NCBI GenBank assembly: GCA_024998685.1
Contig: JACOEH010000026.1
Span: 1 to 62,347, forward strand
Source of the DNA: Nitrospira sp.
GTDB taxonomy: Bacteria; Nitrospirota; Nitrospiria; Nitrospirales; Nitrospiraceae
Reading direction: 5' to 3'
DNA length: 62,347 nucleotides
A program made the position numbers and the translations under genes. Numbering within the stretch: the first letter of the stretch is position 1; each line of letters opens with the position of its first letter. The notes below the pieces were generated by a model. The model did no database searches, was not told where the DNA came from, and worked only from the letters and a program-made list of their open reading frames with translations. This document shows positions 53,558-62,281 of the stretch, piece by piece.

Positions 53558-54259
53558 GTGCGTAATAGTAGCCTGCATTTAATGACCGCGCATTGTCTAT
53601 GGATGGTGGCCGTGGTTTTTCTTGAGGGATGTTCGAGTCCGCCGAATGTCTCGAGCAAGGTAGTGGTGGCTCCCTTGCCGCCGCCGAAGACGATCGGTTC
53701 ACTGTGGCAGGAAGAGAACGGGCGGGCTTATCTCTATGAAGATCTCCGCGCGATGCGCATCGGTGACATCCTTACCGTAAAGATTGCCGAAGATCATAAA
53801 GGGTCTAAATCAGCCGAAACGGCTGTCCAGCGAGACTCGACGATTAATAATAGTCTTGCCGGGAGCGGCACAGGGTATATCGGGATGCCGGGACTTCGTT
53901 TCAGCGATGAAACGAAACGTCAATTGGGAATTAATGCGAGTGCCAGTAATAAATTCGACGGGAAAGGGGCCACCAACCGAACGGGGACATTAACCGGCAC
54001 AATTTCTGTGATCGTGACTGAAGTGCTTCCCAACGGCGATCTTCGGATCGAAGGCCGCCGTGAAGTGACGGTCAACAGTGAAAAGCAGTTGATGAACATC
54101 GGCGGCATCGTGCGTCGAGTCGATGTGGATACCAAGAATACAGTTCTGTCGTCCGCCATCGCCGACGCCAGAATCGAATATTCAGGTCTCGGTGTCCTCG
54201 ACGACGTGCAGCGACCAGGCTGGTTCATCCGCATTCTCGATTGGGTCTATCCATTCTAA
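53558..54259 (+). CDS. flgH: L-ring lipoprotein FlgH
   Basis: A GTG at 53558 preceded by GGGTGAGG gives a 233-residue lipoprotein precursor with lipobox FLEGC. An ATG at 53582 is an alternative, and the longer frame from 53495 would overlap flgA without a ribosome site. Typical FlgH motifs are present: GSLWQEENGRAYLYEDLRAMRIGDILTVKI (in pieces), ASNKFDGKGATNRTGTLTGTISVIVTEVLPNGDLRIEG (in pieces) and NTVLSSAIADARIEYSGLG. It forms the outer-membrane ring around the rod. Confidence 0.92.
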   Translation: MRNSSLHLMTAHCLWMVAVVFLEGCSSPPNVSSKVVVAPLPPPKTIGSLWQEENGRAYLYEDLRAMRIGDILTVKIAEDHKGSKSAETAVQRDSTINNSLAGSGTGYIGMPGLRFSDETKRQLGINASASNKFDGKGATNRTGTLTGTISVIVTEVLPNGDLRIEGRREVTVNSEKQLMNIGGIVRRVDVDTKNTVLSSAIADARIEYSGLGVLDDVQRPGWFIRILDWVYPF

Positions 54260-54274
54260 AAAGAGGATTGTGCG

Positions 54275-54538
54275 ATGGCGGCTTCGCAGAGGCGTACGAC
54301 AATGAGGAGGGGCATTCCCAAGCGGCTCCTTTTGAATCTCCGAACTCTGCAGATGATGGTGCAGAGCGGAGTGGTACGACGGGCTGATTTTACCCCTCCC
54401 TCCTTCGGAAGCAGGACGGGATTCCATGTGTCGGATAATATTGATCATGACTCGACGAAAGAAATAGTCTCTGAGGTGGGATGGTTAGCGCGCCTCCTAC
54501 TTGGTAGGGTACAGTTGTCCATTTCCAAACGTCCGTAG
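54275..54538 (+). CDS. Doubtful small ORF between flgH and flgI
   Basis: An 87-residue open frame with a possible AGAGGA site before the ATG. The product is basic and has no recognisable motif, and its end precedes the flgI start by only 19 bases. It may be a leader region rather than a gene. The 298-bp gap between flgH and flgI otherwise holds no promoter that I can recognise. Confidence 0.25.
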   Translation: MAASQRRTTMRRGIPKRLLLNLRTLQMMVQSGVVRRADFTPPSFGSRTGFHVSDNIDHDSTKEIVSEVGWLARLLLGRVQLSISKRP

Positions 54539-54557
54539 CAAGAATAGGTACCGACGC

Positions 54558-55703
54558 ATGATCCCAATCACACGGCTTGCCACGATCTTCGGCGCGCTGA
54601 TACTGACCGGTTGTCTATTGGCCCCCCCAAGTGCCGACGCGGTGAGGATCAAGGATATCGGCGTCATTGAAGGGGTGCGCGAAAACCAGCTGATTGGGTA
54701 TGGATTGGTGGTCGGTCTGGATAGTACCGGCGACCGAGTGATCGGGGGACAGTTCACGATTCAGGCGATGACGTCCATGTTGAATAAAATGGGCGTGAAT
54801 TTGCTGGTCAATCCCATCCAGTTACTGACCAGGAATATCGCCTCGGTGATGGTGACCGCCAAGCTTCCTCCATTCTCGAGACCGGGAATGACGCTCGATG
54901 CAGTGGTGTCGTCGATGGCGAACGCCAAAAGCCTGCAAGGCGGTACGCTCTTGTTTACACCGCTGAAGGCAGCGAATCAGCAAGTGTTTGCAGTCGCACA
55001 GGGACCGGTTTCAATCGGCGGTTTTCTCGGCGGGACCGGCGGCCCTGGAGGGGCCACGGTGGTCAAGAATCATCAAGCGGCCGGTCTGGTTCCCGGCGGA
55101 GCCATCATCGAGAAAGAGGTGTCGGTCGACATCGATTCGTGGGAAACGGTTTCTGTACTCCTACGGCAACCGGATTTTACGACTGCCGTCAGGACTGTCG
55201 AAGCCATTGAGAGCGTCTTCGGGAAAGGCAGTGCATCAGCCGTGAATGCCGGATCCGTCAAAACCACGATTCCCCAAGCGTTCCAGGGACGCGTCGTCGA
55301 ATATATCGCATTCATCGAGGGGCTCGATGTGACCGTCGATTCTATAGCCAAAGTCGTCGTCAATGAACGGACTGGGACAGTGGTGTTGGGAGAACATGTA
55401 CGGATTTCAACCTGTGCGATCTCTCACGGCAATCTCACAATCTCGGTAAAAAATACGTTGAACGTGTCGCAACCGCCGGCCCCGCTCATCGGTTCTTCCG
55501 CGGGACAGACCACCGTCACACCGGATGTGCAGACGGAGATCAAGGAGCAGGAATCCCGGCTCATGGTGGTGGATGAAACAGTGACATTGGGGGAGGTGGT
55601 GCGGGCTCTCAATGCAGTAGGAGTGACGCCGCGTGACCTTGTCGCGATACTCTCAGCCCTCAAGTCCGCAGGAGCACTTCAGGCCAATTTTGAAGTAATT
55701 TAA
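54558..55703 (+). CDS. flgI: P-ring protein FlgI
   Basis: 381 residues from the ATG at 54558, which gives a normal signal peptide (MIPITRLATIFGALILTGC, cleavage near ADAVRIKD). The longer start at 54501 only adds untypical sequence. Conserved FlgI segments: RENQLIGYGLVVGLDSTGD, FTIQAMTSMLNKMGV, RNIASVMVTAKLPPF, QGPVSIGGF and VVVNERTGTVVLGEHVRI. It assembles around the rod in the peptidoglycan layer. Confidence 0.96.
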   Translation: MIPITRLATIFGALILTGCLLAPPSADAVRIKDIGVIEGVRENQLIGYGLVVGLDSTGDRVIGGQFTIQAMTSMLNKMGVNLLVNPIQLLTRNIASVMVTAKLPPFSRPGMTLDAVVSSMANAKSLQGGTLLFTPLKAANQQVFAVAQGPVSIGGFLGGTGGPGGATVVKNHQAAGLVPGGAIIEKEVSVDIDSWETVSVLLRQPDFTTAVRTVEAIESVFGKGSASAVNAGSVKTTIPQAFQGRVVEYIAFIEGLDVTVDSIAKVVVNERTGTVVLGEHVRISTCAISHGNLTISVKNTLNVSQPPAPLIGSSAGQTTVTPDVQTEIKEQESRLMVVDETVTLGEVVRALNAVGVTPRDLVAILSALKSAGALQANFEVI

Positions 55704-55720
55704 ATATACTATTGATTTAT

Positions 55721-56110
55721 ATGACAAATATAGAACAAGGAAAGAGCCAATCTGTATTATCTATCCCATTATATGGGGATCCTGGGTTGGTCACACGCTC
55801 TGGTGATCCTGTCCTCCACGTGAATCTCTCAAAATCACAGAACGCTGCTGAGGCGCGTCAGCAAATGGTCCAGGCCGGGAGACAGTTCGAGGCCTACTTT
55901 ATCTCGTATCTGCTGAAGGTGATGAGGGACACGGTTCCTGAAGGCGCCCTCGCCAATAAACATGGGGCGTATTTTTACTCATTTTATGATGAAGAGATCG
56001 GGAAGCGGGCGGCTGAATCCGGAGGAATAGGCATTGCGAGGATGGTCCAGGAGTATGCGCAACAATATTTTGCGTCATCTCCCCCGGCACACTCAAGTTC
56101 TTCTGAGTAG
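55721..56110 (+). CDS. flgJ: Rod-binding protein FlgJ, single-domain form
   Basis: 129 residues from the ATG at 55721; a TTG nine bases upstream is an alternative. The conserved rod-binding region is ARQQMVQAGRQFEAYFISYLLKVMRDTVPEG (in pieces), with FYSFYDEEIGKRAAESGGIGIARM (in pieces). The C-terminal muramidase domain of enterobacterial FlgJ is absent, so a separate enzyme must open the peptidoglycan. The start region is AT-rich compared with its neighbours. Confidence 0.88.
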   Translation: MTNIEQGKSQSVLSIPLYGDPGLVTRSGDPVLHVNLSKSQNAAEARQQMVQAGRQFEAYFISYLLKVMRDTVPEGALANKHGAYFYSFYDEEIGKRAAESGGIGIARMVQEYAQQYFASSPPAHSSSSE

Positions 56111-56120
56111 AAACCGATAA
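56093..56120 (+). promoter_or_regulatory. FliA-type promoter upstream of flgM
   Basis: TCAAGTTC (56093-56100), a 12-base gap and ACCGATAA (56113-56120) fit the FliA consensus apart from one extra spacer base. It overlaps the end of flgJ. Expression of flgM from its own sigma-28 promoter is a known feedback arrangement. Confidence 0.6.
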
Positions 56121-56195
56121 GAACCTCGATCGGGGTAAAGTCCATACTTCTCTCAGAATAGTCGCTGGGGGAAAAGCCGGAGAAGGAGCGGCACT

Positions 56196-56501
56196 ATGCA
56201 GATCTCAGGTCATGGGAAGGTAGATCATCTTGCAAAGCTGTTGCTTGGGGTTCAGGAAACCGAGAGTTCAGGCGGGCGACAAACTGCTGCCCGCACTCAG
56301 GTCGGTAAGGATGAGGTCCAGATTTCCGCCCAAGCGAAGGAACTTCAACGGATTCGGGAGCTGGCCGATCAGCCCGATTCCGAGCGGACTGAACATGTGG
56401 AGCGTATCAAGCGCGCTCTTGACAGCGGGACATACGATGTCAGTGGTCGTGCGGTCGGAGATGCCCTCATGAAGCAGGTTCTGACCGACGCCATACTGTA
56501 G
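56196..56501 (+). CDS. flgM: Anti-sigma-28 factor FlgM
   Basis: 101 residues. The C-terminal half (DEVQISAQAKELQRIRELADQPD...RIKRALDSGTYDVSGRAVGDALMKQVL in pieces) is the FlgM sigma-28-binding segment. AKEL and SGTYDVS are typical. GAAGGAGCGGCACT gives the ribosome site. It holds FliA until it is exported through the completed hook-basal body. Confidence 0.92.
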   Translation: MQISGHGKVDHLAKLLLGVQETESSGGRQTAARTQVGKDEVQISAQAKELQRIRELADQPDSERTEHVERIKRALDSGTYDVSGRAVGDALMKQVLTDAIL

Positions 56502-56617
56502 CGTTCGCCTATCCAGGCTCCTGAACACTCACTCGCCGTAGTCCCTCCGTCCTCCGTGGGGAAGAAGGGAGAGGATGGCGGAATGCAGCGCGCAGCCCAT
56601 GATCACAAGGAGTCTGT

Positions 56618-57133
56618 ATGCCCATGTCCACATTCTTGCCGACGATCACCCAGCTCTGTTACTTGCTGCACCAAGAGGAGGCCATCTGCCATCAGCTGCT
56701 TGAGACCGTCCACACAGAACGGGCCGCCATCCGGACGCTCGCTATCACCGAATTCCATTCCATCAACTGCCGTCGGCTGTCGATCTTAGAATCGCTGCAG
56801 TCTCTTGCCGATGAACGACAGCAACTTATTCAGGAATTGGCAGTGCACTATGGCTTGCCGCCGGTAACGACATCGATCCAGGAACTCATCGACAAGGTCC
56901 AAGACTCGGCGTCAGAGGACTTACGAACCACCTACCGAAACTATATGACGGTGGCCAAGACCGTCCGCGACGAGATCAAGCAGAACGTGGTGCTCATCGA
57001 AGGTATTCGTGGCGTGGTCGATCAAGCGCTGTCGACCGGCGCACCTGCCGTCCCAGGCGGAGATCTGTATACGGCCGATGGACAATCGTTCGTCGCAGGC
57101 CGGGTCAACATGCTCATTCATCAGCAGGGATAA
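56618..57133 (+). CDS. flgN: FlgN-family export chaperone
   Basis: 171 residues, helical. The first half (LCYLLHQEEAICHQLLETVHTERAAIRTLAITEFHSINCRRLSILESLQSLADERQQL in pieces) has the FlgN coiled-coil pattern, and the end is NMLIHQQG. FlgN binds the C termini of FlgK and FlgL, which follow immediately: its stop is two bases before flgK. Confidence 0.85.
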   Translation: MPMSTFLPTITQLCYLLHQEEAICHQLLETVHTERAAIRTLAITEFHSINCRRLSILESLQSLADERQQLIQELAVHYGLPPVTTSIQELIDKVQDSASEDLRTTYRNYMTVAKTVRDEIKQNVVLIEGIRGVVDQALSTGAPAVPGGDLYTADGQSFVAGRVNMLIHQQG

Positions 57134-57135
57134 TT

Positions 57136-59163
57136 ATGATCGGCCTCACATCTCTCTTTGACATTGCGAGAAGCGCACTCACGACCTCGCAACAAGCCCT
57201 CGCCGTCACCGGACATAACGTTGCCAACGTGAATACTCCGGGATATTCCAGGCAGGAAGCCGTACTTACAGAACGTCCGCCGCTGAACGGACAGCCCGGC
57301 ATGGTAGGGGCCGGTGTGCAGGCCACGTCTATCAGGCGGTATACGGACCAATTCGTCAACCGACAGCTTACGACCGTGCAGCAGAGTCTCGGACGGCTGT
57401 CGGTGTCGCAAGAAGAGTTGTCTCGCCTGCAAAATCTATTCGGAGACAGCGATGATCAAGGCATCGCCGCACGCATGAACGATTTTTTCAATGCTCTGCA
57501 AGATGTGTCCAGCAATCCGGGCGAGCCGGCGGCTCGTTCCGTCCTATTGGCAAATGCCGGACAGTTGGCGTCGACTATGAATCAGGCTTCCTCGGATCTC
57601 ACGACGGAGCGACAATCGCTGAACTTTCAGGTGCAGCAGACAGTAACGGAAATCAACAGCCTGTCGAAACAAATCGCCGAGCTGAATAGCCAGATTGTTT
57701 CGGCCGAGGCGACGGGCCAGAACGCCAATGATCTGCGGGATCAGCGTGATCTTGCACTGAATGACTTGGCGACGCGCATCGACATCACAACCGTGGAGTC
57801 CGGCACCGGTGCTTTGACGGTCTTTGCGGCACGTGGACAGGTTTTGGTGGACGGATCCACTGTCCGGGAGTTGAGCGCCATTGAGAATCCGGACAACGAC
57901 GGCCTTTTTTCCGTCGGCTATTCTACGGGGGGCACGCGTCCCTTAAGCATCGACGCACTGATCTCGGATGGCCGCTTACGCAGCCTCTTGGATGTCCGTG
58001 ACACCACAGTCCCAGATTTGGAAGCCTCATTCGACCGACTGTCGGCGACGCTGGCTAACGCTGTGAATGGTATTCATCGACAAGGCTATGGACTCGACGG
58101 ATCGACCGGGCTCGATTTTTTTGGTTCTCCGGTGGTATCCACGCGCACCGCGACAGCCAATCAAGGAGCCGCTGTGATCAACAGCAGTGCGATTACTGCG
58201 AATAGTCTACTCACGTTTCATGACTATGAGATCCGCTTTTCATCCGGGTCCGCTTATTCCATTGTGGATACGACGACCGGCGCTACTGTCAGAGGGAACT
58301 ATACCGGCACGGCGATCACGTCACCGTCATCGGACAATCCCTTGTCGATCGTGACAGGTTCCAACGATACATTGACGGTCACCGTCGATGGCGTGGCGTC
58401 CGGCACGATCACTCTGGGAGGCGCCGCAAGTCCGGGTTTGTCATACACCTCCGGAACGGCCCTCGCGCAAGAAGTGCAGGACAAGATCAATGCAGACGCC
58501 ACGCTACAGGCGGCCGGAAAAACTGTGGCGGTGACCTATGACACCACGACTAACCGTCTGGTCATCACGTCGAATGATGCGACAGCCTCATCGGCCCTCA
58601 ACGTGACCGGCGGCACGGCCCGAACGTCGCTCGGATTGATTGCCGGCACCAGTACCCCGGCGACCGGTACGTATACAAGCCCGGCGACTCTGACCTTCGA
58701 TGGCCTCAGTGTGACATTGACCGGCACAGCGGCTGTCGGAGACGTATTCAAGGTCGACTCGTACAGTCACGCTGCTCGTGATCTGAAGGTTGCACTTACG
58801 AATCCGTCGTCGGTTGCGGCTTCTTCCACACGAACCGGTATTCCCGGGAACAATACCAATCTCCTCGCGATGGTCGCACTTCAGCAACAACGATTCGCGA
58901 GCCTGGATAACGGCACCTTGAACGATGCTTATCGGGCCGTTGCGGGGAAGCTTGGCATTGCCGCACAGACAGCCAACCGAGAAAATGACGCGAAAGAGAC
59001 GTTGAAGGACCAGATCGAGACGTTGCGCGCTCAGGTGTCCGGCGTGTCTATGGACGAGGAGCTGGTGAATCTCATGAAGTTCCAACGGGGGTTCGAAGCC
59101 GCGTCTCGTCTGATACGTCTCACCGACGAAATGTTCCAAACCTTGTTGTCGATCAAACCGTAG
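57136..59163 (+). CDS. flgK: Hook-filament junction protein FlgK (HAP1)
   Basis: 675 residues. The N-terminal VTGHNVANVNTPGYSRQEAVL motif (in pieces) and the C-terminal VSMDEELVNLMKFQRGFEAASRLIRLTDEMFQTLL (in pieces) are conserved. The centre (about 330-570) holds flagellin-IN-like Ig modules: GSNDTLTVTVDGVASGTITL, TALAQEVQDKINADATL and a NVTGGTARTSLG strand. Very similar modules occur in the neighbouring FlgL. It is the first junction protein between hook and filament. Confidence 0.94.
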   Translation: MIGLTSLFDIARSALTTSQQALAVTGHNVANVNTPGYSRQEAVLTERPPLNGQPGMVGAGVQATSIRRYTDQFVNRQLTTVQQSLGRLSVSQEELSRLQNLFGDSDDQGIAARMNDFFNALQDVSSNPGEPAARSVLLANAGQLASTMNQASSDLTTERQSLNFQVQQTVTEINSLSKQIAELNSQIVSAEATGQNANDLRDQRDLALNDLATRIDITTVESGTGALTVFAARGQVLVDGSTVRELSAIENPDNDGLFSVGYSTGGTRPLSIDALISDGRLRSLLDVRDTTVPDLEASFDRLSATLANAVNGIHRQGYGLDGSTGLDFFGSPVVSTRTATANQGAAVINSSAITANSLLTFHDYEIRFSSGSAYSIVDTTTGATVRGNYTGTAITSPSSDNPLSIVTGSNDTLTVTVDGVASGTITLGGAASPGLSYTSGTALAQEVQDKINADATLQAAGKTVAVTYDTTTNRLVITSNDATASSALNVTGGTARTSLGLIAGTSTPATGTYTSPATLTFDGLSVTLTGTAAVGDVFKVDSYSHAARDLKVALTNPSSVAASSTRTGIPGNNTNLLAMVALQQQRFASLDNGTLNDAYRAVAGKLGIAAQTANRENDAKETLKDQIETLRAQVSGVSMDEELVNLMKFQRGFEAASRLIRLTDEMFQTLLSIKP

Positions 59164-59176
59164 CGTCGAGGCTTCT

Positions 59177-60940
59177 ATGCGGGTGACAGAGCTACAAACC
59201 TTCGGTGTGCTCGCAAATGACCTTGCTCGGGCGCGCGCCCGGGCCTTGGAACTCCAGGAGCAAGTATCGACGGGTAAATTGGTGCGCCGGCCGTCCGACG
59301 ACCCTACTGCGTTCAATCACATCGCGTTGGACAAGGCCTCGCTCGCTGCGATCAATCAGTGGCAACGTAATATTGGCTTTGGGCAGACCAGGCTTAATCT
59401 CTCCGACAGCATGCTGAGTCAGGCTTCGGAAACCTTGTCCCGCGTGCAAGAGCTTGCCGTGCAATTTCGTAACGATACGAACGGCGCGGCAGATCGGACG
59501 GCTGGTGCTAAAGAAGTGCGGCAATTGTTTGCACAACTCCAACAGTCTGCCAATACAGAACTGAATGGTCAGCCGATTTTTACCGGCACGAGCACACACG
59601 GACGTGCCACGGGACTTGCAATCACGACGCCCATGACTCTGACGAACGGCAGCAATGATACCCTCATCGTGACTGTCGATGGGACCACATCAGGTACGAT
59701 AGATCTGACGTCCGGGACAGAATCCTTGACCGGCACCCAACTGGCGGCCCGTGTGCAAAGCCGCATCAACGCCGATACGGCGCTGGTCAATGCTGGAAAG
59801 AGTGTGACCGTTACATTTGAAGGAGATCGTTTAGTCATCGCATCCGACTCGAACGGCACGCAGTCCTCGGTGCGTGTAACCGGAGGTCTGGCCCGTGCGA
59901 CGCTAGGATTTGCGGGGGGCAGTGAGACGACAGGCAGTGCACCGTTTGCGCTTACCGCAACAGTGGCTCCGGCTGTCGGTAATACCGGAGGAGCTCTGGC
60001 CAGCCAGGGCCGGGTCGTCGACGACAATGCCGCCACCTTGGACGACTATGTCATCCGTTTTACTTCGTCCACTACTTACGATGTGCTGAACGTGACGGCT
60101 CCGGTGGCGACGTCACGCGGGACGTCCAACGCCGGTGGCGCTGCCGTACTCGACGCCGGAGTGGTAAACGCGGCACAGCTCACGCTGCATAACTATCAAA
60201 TCCAGTTCACGTCCCCGACACAATACTCGGTGGTGGACCAGACAACCGGTACGACTCTGTCATCCGGCAACACCTACGTGTCGGGCGAGGCGATTTCATT
60301 CTCCGGCCTGCGTGTTGTGTTGGCAAACGGTCAGCAAGGAGGGCCTCAAACCGGAGATACCTTTTCCATCAGTCTGTCGCCTCGGAGCGTTCTTTCCAAC
60401 CAGCCATATGCATCCGGCAGCGCGATCAGTTTTGACGGTATCCGGGTAACGCTGAGCAACGGGACGGGGGCGCCGGCGAACGGCGATCTGTTCTCCATCG
60501 TCTCAGGCTTACAGTACCAGGGGGACGCGGGAAGACAGGCCATAGAAATCGGAACCGGCCAGACTGTGCCGACCAACGTCGCCGGCGATCGGGCCTTTAC
60601 TGCGGGTGGAGTGGATATATTCGCAAGCGTCAAGCAGTTGATCAGCGCATTGCGCGGCAATGATGGACAGGCCATCAGCGAAGCCCTAGGCAACCTGAAC
60701 CCAGCGATATCGCAGGTTGCAGCAATTCAGGCGGATGTAGGTGCGACATCGAATCGCCTGAACACGAGCGCGGCACAGCTTGATGAAACCAAAGGCTTTT
60801 TTGAACAAACACTCTCGGAAAATGAGGACGTCGATCTGGCGAAAGCCATTTCAGACCTGATGCTCCAACAATATGCGATCGAAGCGGCAAGTAGGACATT
60901 GACCAAGGTATTTGATAACTCGCTGTTGAATTATTTATGA
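59177..60940 (+). CDS. flgL: Hook-filament junction protein FlgL (HAP3), enlarged
   Basis: 587 residues, nearly twice the about 300 of enterobacterial FlgL. The N terminus (RVTELQTFGVLANDLARARARALELQEQVSTGKLVRRPSDDPTAFNHI in pieces) and C terminus (VDLAKAISDLMLQQYAIEAASRTLTKVFDNSLLNYL in pieces) are normal. The middle contains an IN-type module (SNDTLIVTVDGTTSGTIDL, RVQSRINADTALVNAGKSVTV, SVRVTGGLARATLG) matching FlgK. It also has at least two YxIxFTSxxxYxVxxxTTGTT-type modules also seen in FlgK. Shared modules point to duplication or recombination between the two genes. Confidence 0.92.
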   Translation: MRVTELQTFGVLANDLARARARALELQEQVSTGKLVRRPSDDPTAFNHIALDKASLAAINQWQRNIGFGQTRLNLSDSMLSQASETLSRVQELAVQFRNDTNGAADRTAGAKEVRQLFAQLQQSANTELNGQPIFTGTSTHGRATGLAITTPMTLTNGSNDTLIVTVDGTTSGTIDLTSGTESLTGTQLAARVQSRINADTALVNAGKSVTVTFEGDRLVIASDSNGTQSSVRVTGGLARATLGFAGGSETTGSAPFALTATVAPAVGNTGGALASQGRVVDDNAATLDDYVIRFTSSTTYDVLNVTAPVATSRGTSNAGGAAVLDAGVVNAAQLTLHNYQIQFTSPTQYSVVDQTTGTTLSSGNTYVSGEAISFSGLRVVLANGQQGGPQTGDTFSISLSPRSVLSNQPYASGSAISFDGIRVTLSNGTGAPANGDLFSIVSGLQYQGDAGRQAIEIGTGQTVPTNVAGDRAFTAGGVDIFASVKQLISALRGNDGQAISEALGNLNPAISQVAAIQADVGATSNRLNTSAAQLDETKGFFEQTLSENEDVDLAKAISDLMLQQYAIEAASRTLTKVFDNSLLNYL

Positions 60941-61011
60941 GAACGAGGGCATTAGTTGCCCGTAATGCTCTCCGGATTGTTCCGACCGATTGTCCCGGCC
61001 CTTTAACTGTT

Positions 61012-61039
61012 TAAAGTTTCTGTCCGAGGAGGCCGAAAA
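61012..61039 (+). promoter_or_regulatory. FliA-type promoter upstream of csrA
   Basis: TAAAGTTT (61012-61019) is a perfect -35 block. After 12 bases comes GCCGAAAA (61032-61039), one mismatch from GCCGATAA. The same 12-base gap is seen before flgM and before the GGDEF-like gene. Confidence 0.6.
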
Positions 61040-61076
61040 GGGTTGAAACTTATACCTCTTGCCAAGAAAGGCCGGT

Positions 61077-61322
61077 ATGTTGGTACTCAGCCGTCGATGT
61101 GGAGAAGGTGTCACGATCGGTCCGGACATCCGTGTAGTTGTGCTTGGGGTGAAAAGCGGGCATGTCCGTCTCGGTATCGAAGCACCCCGGGCTGTGCCGG
61201 TCCATCGGGAAGAAATCTATGCACGAATTCAAGACGAAAATCGAATGGCTGCGAAGACCCAAGCCGTGCCTCTTGACGCTTTTCGTCGATTGATTCCTGC
61301 AAAACGCCGAATGGTCTTGTGA
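61077..61322 (+). CDS. csrA: RNA-binding translational regulator CsrA
   Basis: 81 residues from the ATG at 61077 (AAGAAAGG eight bases upstream). A TTG at 61059 would add six residues not seen in Csr[25 protein letters not shown] and [26 protein letters not shown] (in pieces) are the conserved core, with the RNA-binding R44 region ([15 protein letters not shown]) intact. The C-terminal tail (about 62-81) is longer than in enterobacteria, as in species where FliW controls CsrA. CsrA binds GGA-containing leaders and represses translation. Confidence 0.97.
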   Translation: MLVLSRRCGEGVTIGPDIRVVVLGVKSGHVRLGIEAPRAVPVHREEIYARIQDENRMAAKTQAVPLDAFRRLIPAKRRMVL

Positions 61323-61332
61323 GGATCTACCT

Positions 61333-61812
61333 GTGAAGTGCGTATCGACCCGCTTCGGATCGTTCGAAATTCCCAACGAAAGCATCGTGACGTTTCCTTC
61401 AGGGCTCCTTGGTTTCCCTGAGCAACAACGGTATGTGATTTTGGATCATGATACTGAGGCCCCCTTCAAGTGGCTTCAATCGGTTGAAGAACCGGCACTG
61501 GCCTTTGTCATCCTCGATCCCACAACGTTTCACTCCGATTATCACGTTGATATTCCCGCCGATGCCTTTGCCGAAATTCAATGTGAAAAAGAAGACCTCG
61601 CCCTGGTCGTGATCTTGACGATTCCGTCGGACGATCCAGGTCGGATCACCGCCAATCTACGAGGCCCGCTGCTCATCAGCCACAAGACCAAACTCGGGAA
61701 GCAGTTGGTGCTCTCAGAAGATTTTCCCACGAGGCACCCGTTGTTTCCCGTCTCCGGATCTCCATCGTCCGAGATAGCGCAGGCCTCTCGTCCTGTAGAA
61801 TGCCGGGTCTAG
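61333..61812 (+). CDS. fliW: CsrA antagonist and flagellin-binding protein FliW
   Basis: 159 residues from a GTG at 61333. TRFGSFEIPNESIVTFPSGLLGFPEQQRYVILDH (in pieces), WLQSVEEPALAFVILDP and LVVILTIPSDDPGRITANLRGPLLI (in pieces) are diagnostic. In Bacillus and Campylobacter FliW is released when flagellin is exported and then blocks CsrA. It is cotranscribed with csrA, ten bases apart. Confidence 0.96.
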   Translation: MKCVSTRFGSFEIPNESIVTFPSGLLGFPEQQRYVILDHDTEAPFKWLQSVEEPALAFVILDPTTFHSDYHVDIPADAFAEIQCEKEDLALVVILTIPSDDPGRITANLRGPLLISHKTKLGKQLVLSEDFPTRHPLFPVSGSPSSEIAQASRPVECRV

Positions 61813-62130
61813 CCAATACGTCGATCAGGATGAATGGGCAGTGATGCCGAACCATCTGCATGGGATCATGACTCTTACAGGGTATGGTAGGGCAGTTCGC
61901 GAACCACCCCTACACAGGACCGCAAACCCATTGGGCGATTGATCGAGGCATTCAAAACCGTTTCCACCAAACATCTCAATAGGGTGCGCAGCACCCCTGG
62001 TGTTCCGATTTGGCATTGCAATTACTACGAGCATATCGTCCGGTGAGAAGTTTCTGACCCGCATTCGCCCATACATCGTCGACAATCCATCTCATTGGGA
62101 GGAAGATCGCGAGAACCCACAGGTAACCAG
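61813..62130 (+). pseudogene. Y1 (REP-associated) transposase remnant
   Basis: Read in two frames, the stretch gives QYVDQDEWAVMPNHLHGIM (HUH-type motif NHLHG). It then shifts one base near 61935 to LIEAFKTVSTKHLNRV and NYYEHIVR, followed by a TGA and then EKFLTRIRPYIVDNPSHWEED. These are the conserved blocks of a TnpREP-type transposase distinct from the one at 24993. At least one frameshift and one stop make it non-functional. It begins directly after the fliW stop and lacks its N-terminal part. Confidence 0.8.
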
Positions 62131-62151
62131 ACTCGAACTCGAGGACCTATG

Positions 62152-62260
62152 GTTCACTGGACCGGATCGGTCGTCGAATTTTCCGCTCTCGCCTGGATCG
62201 AAGTGCTGGGCTACCAGGTGCTATAGGGGCCGGACATCGCTTCGGGCGAACGAGGCTCGC
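62152..62260 (+). pseudogene. HsdR (type I restriction subunit) N-terminal remnant
   Basis: One frame reads SVVEFSALAWIEVLGYQVL, then a TAG at 62224-62226 and GPDIASGERGS. This matches the start of HsdR proteins (xxxAxxWLxxLGxxxxxGPDIAxGE). Only this short end is present, and it is broken by the stop. The missing methylase partner may correspond to the truncated hsdM at 23924. Confidence 0.6.
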
Positions 62261-62281
62261 AGCATTCTCAGGGGAGGTCAA

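Noticed and set aside
1494-62226. Amber (TAG) reassignment to a sense codon, suggested by in-frame TAGs in three genes.
   Set aside because: Intact flagellar genes such as fliF, fliG, fliM and fliW end in TAG, and the TAG-interrupted genes are all accessory and carry other damage or are fragments.
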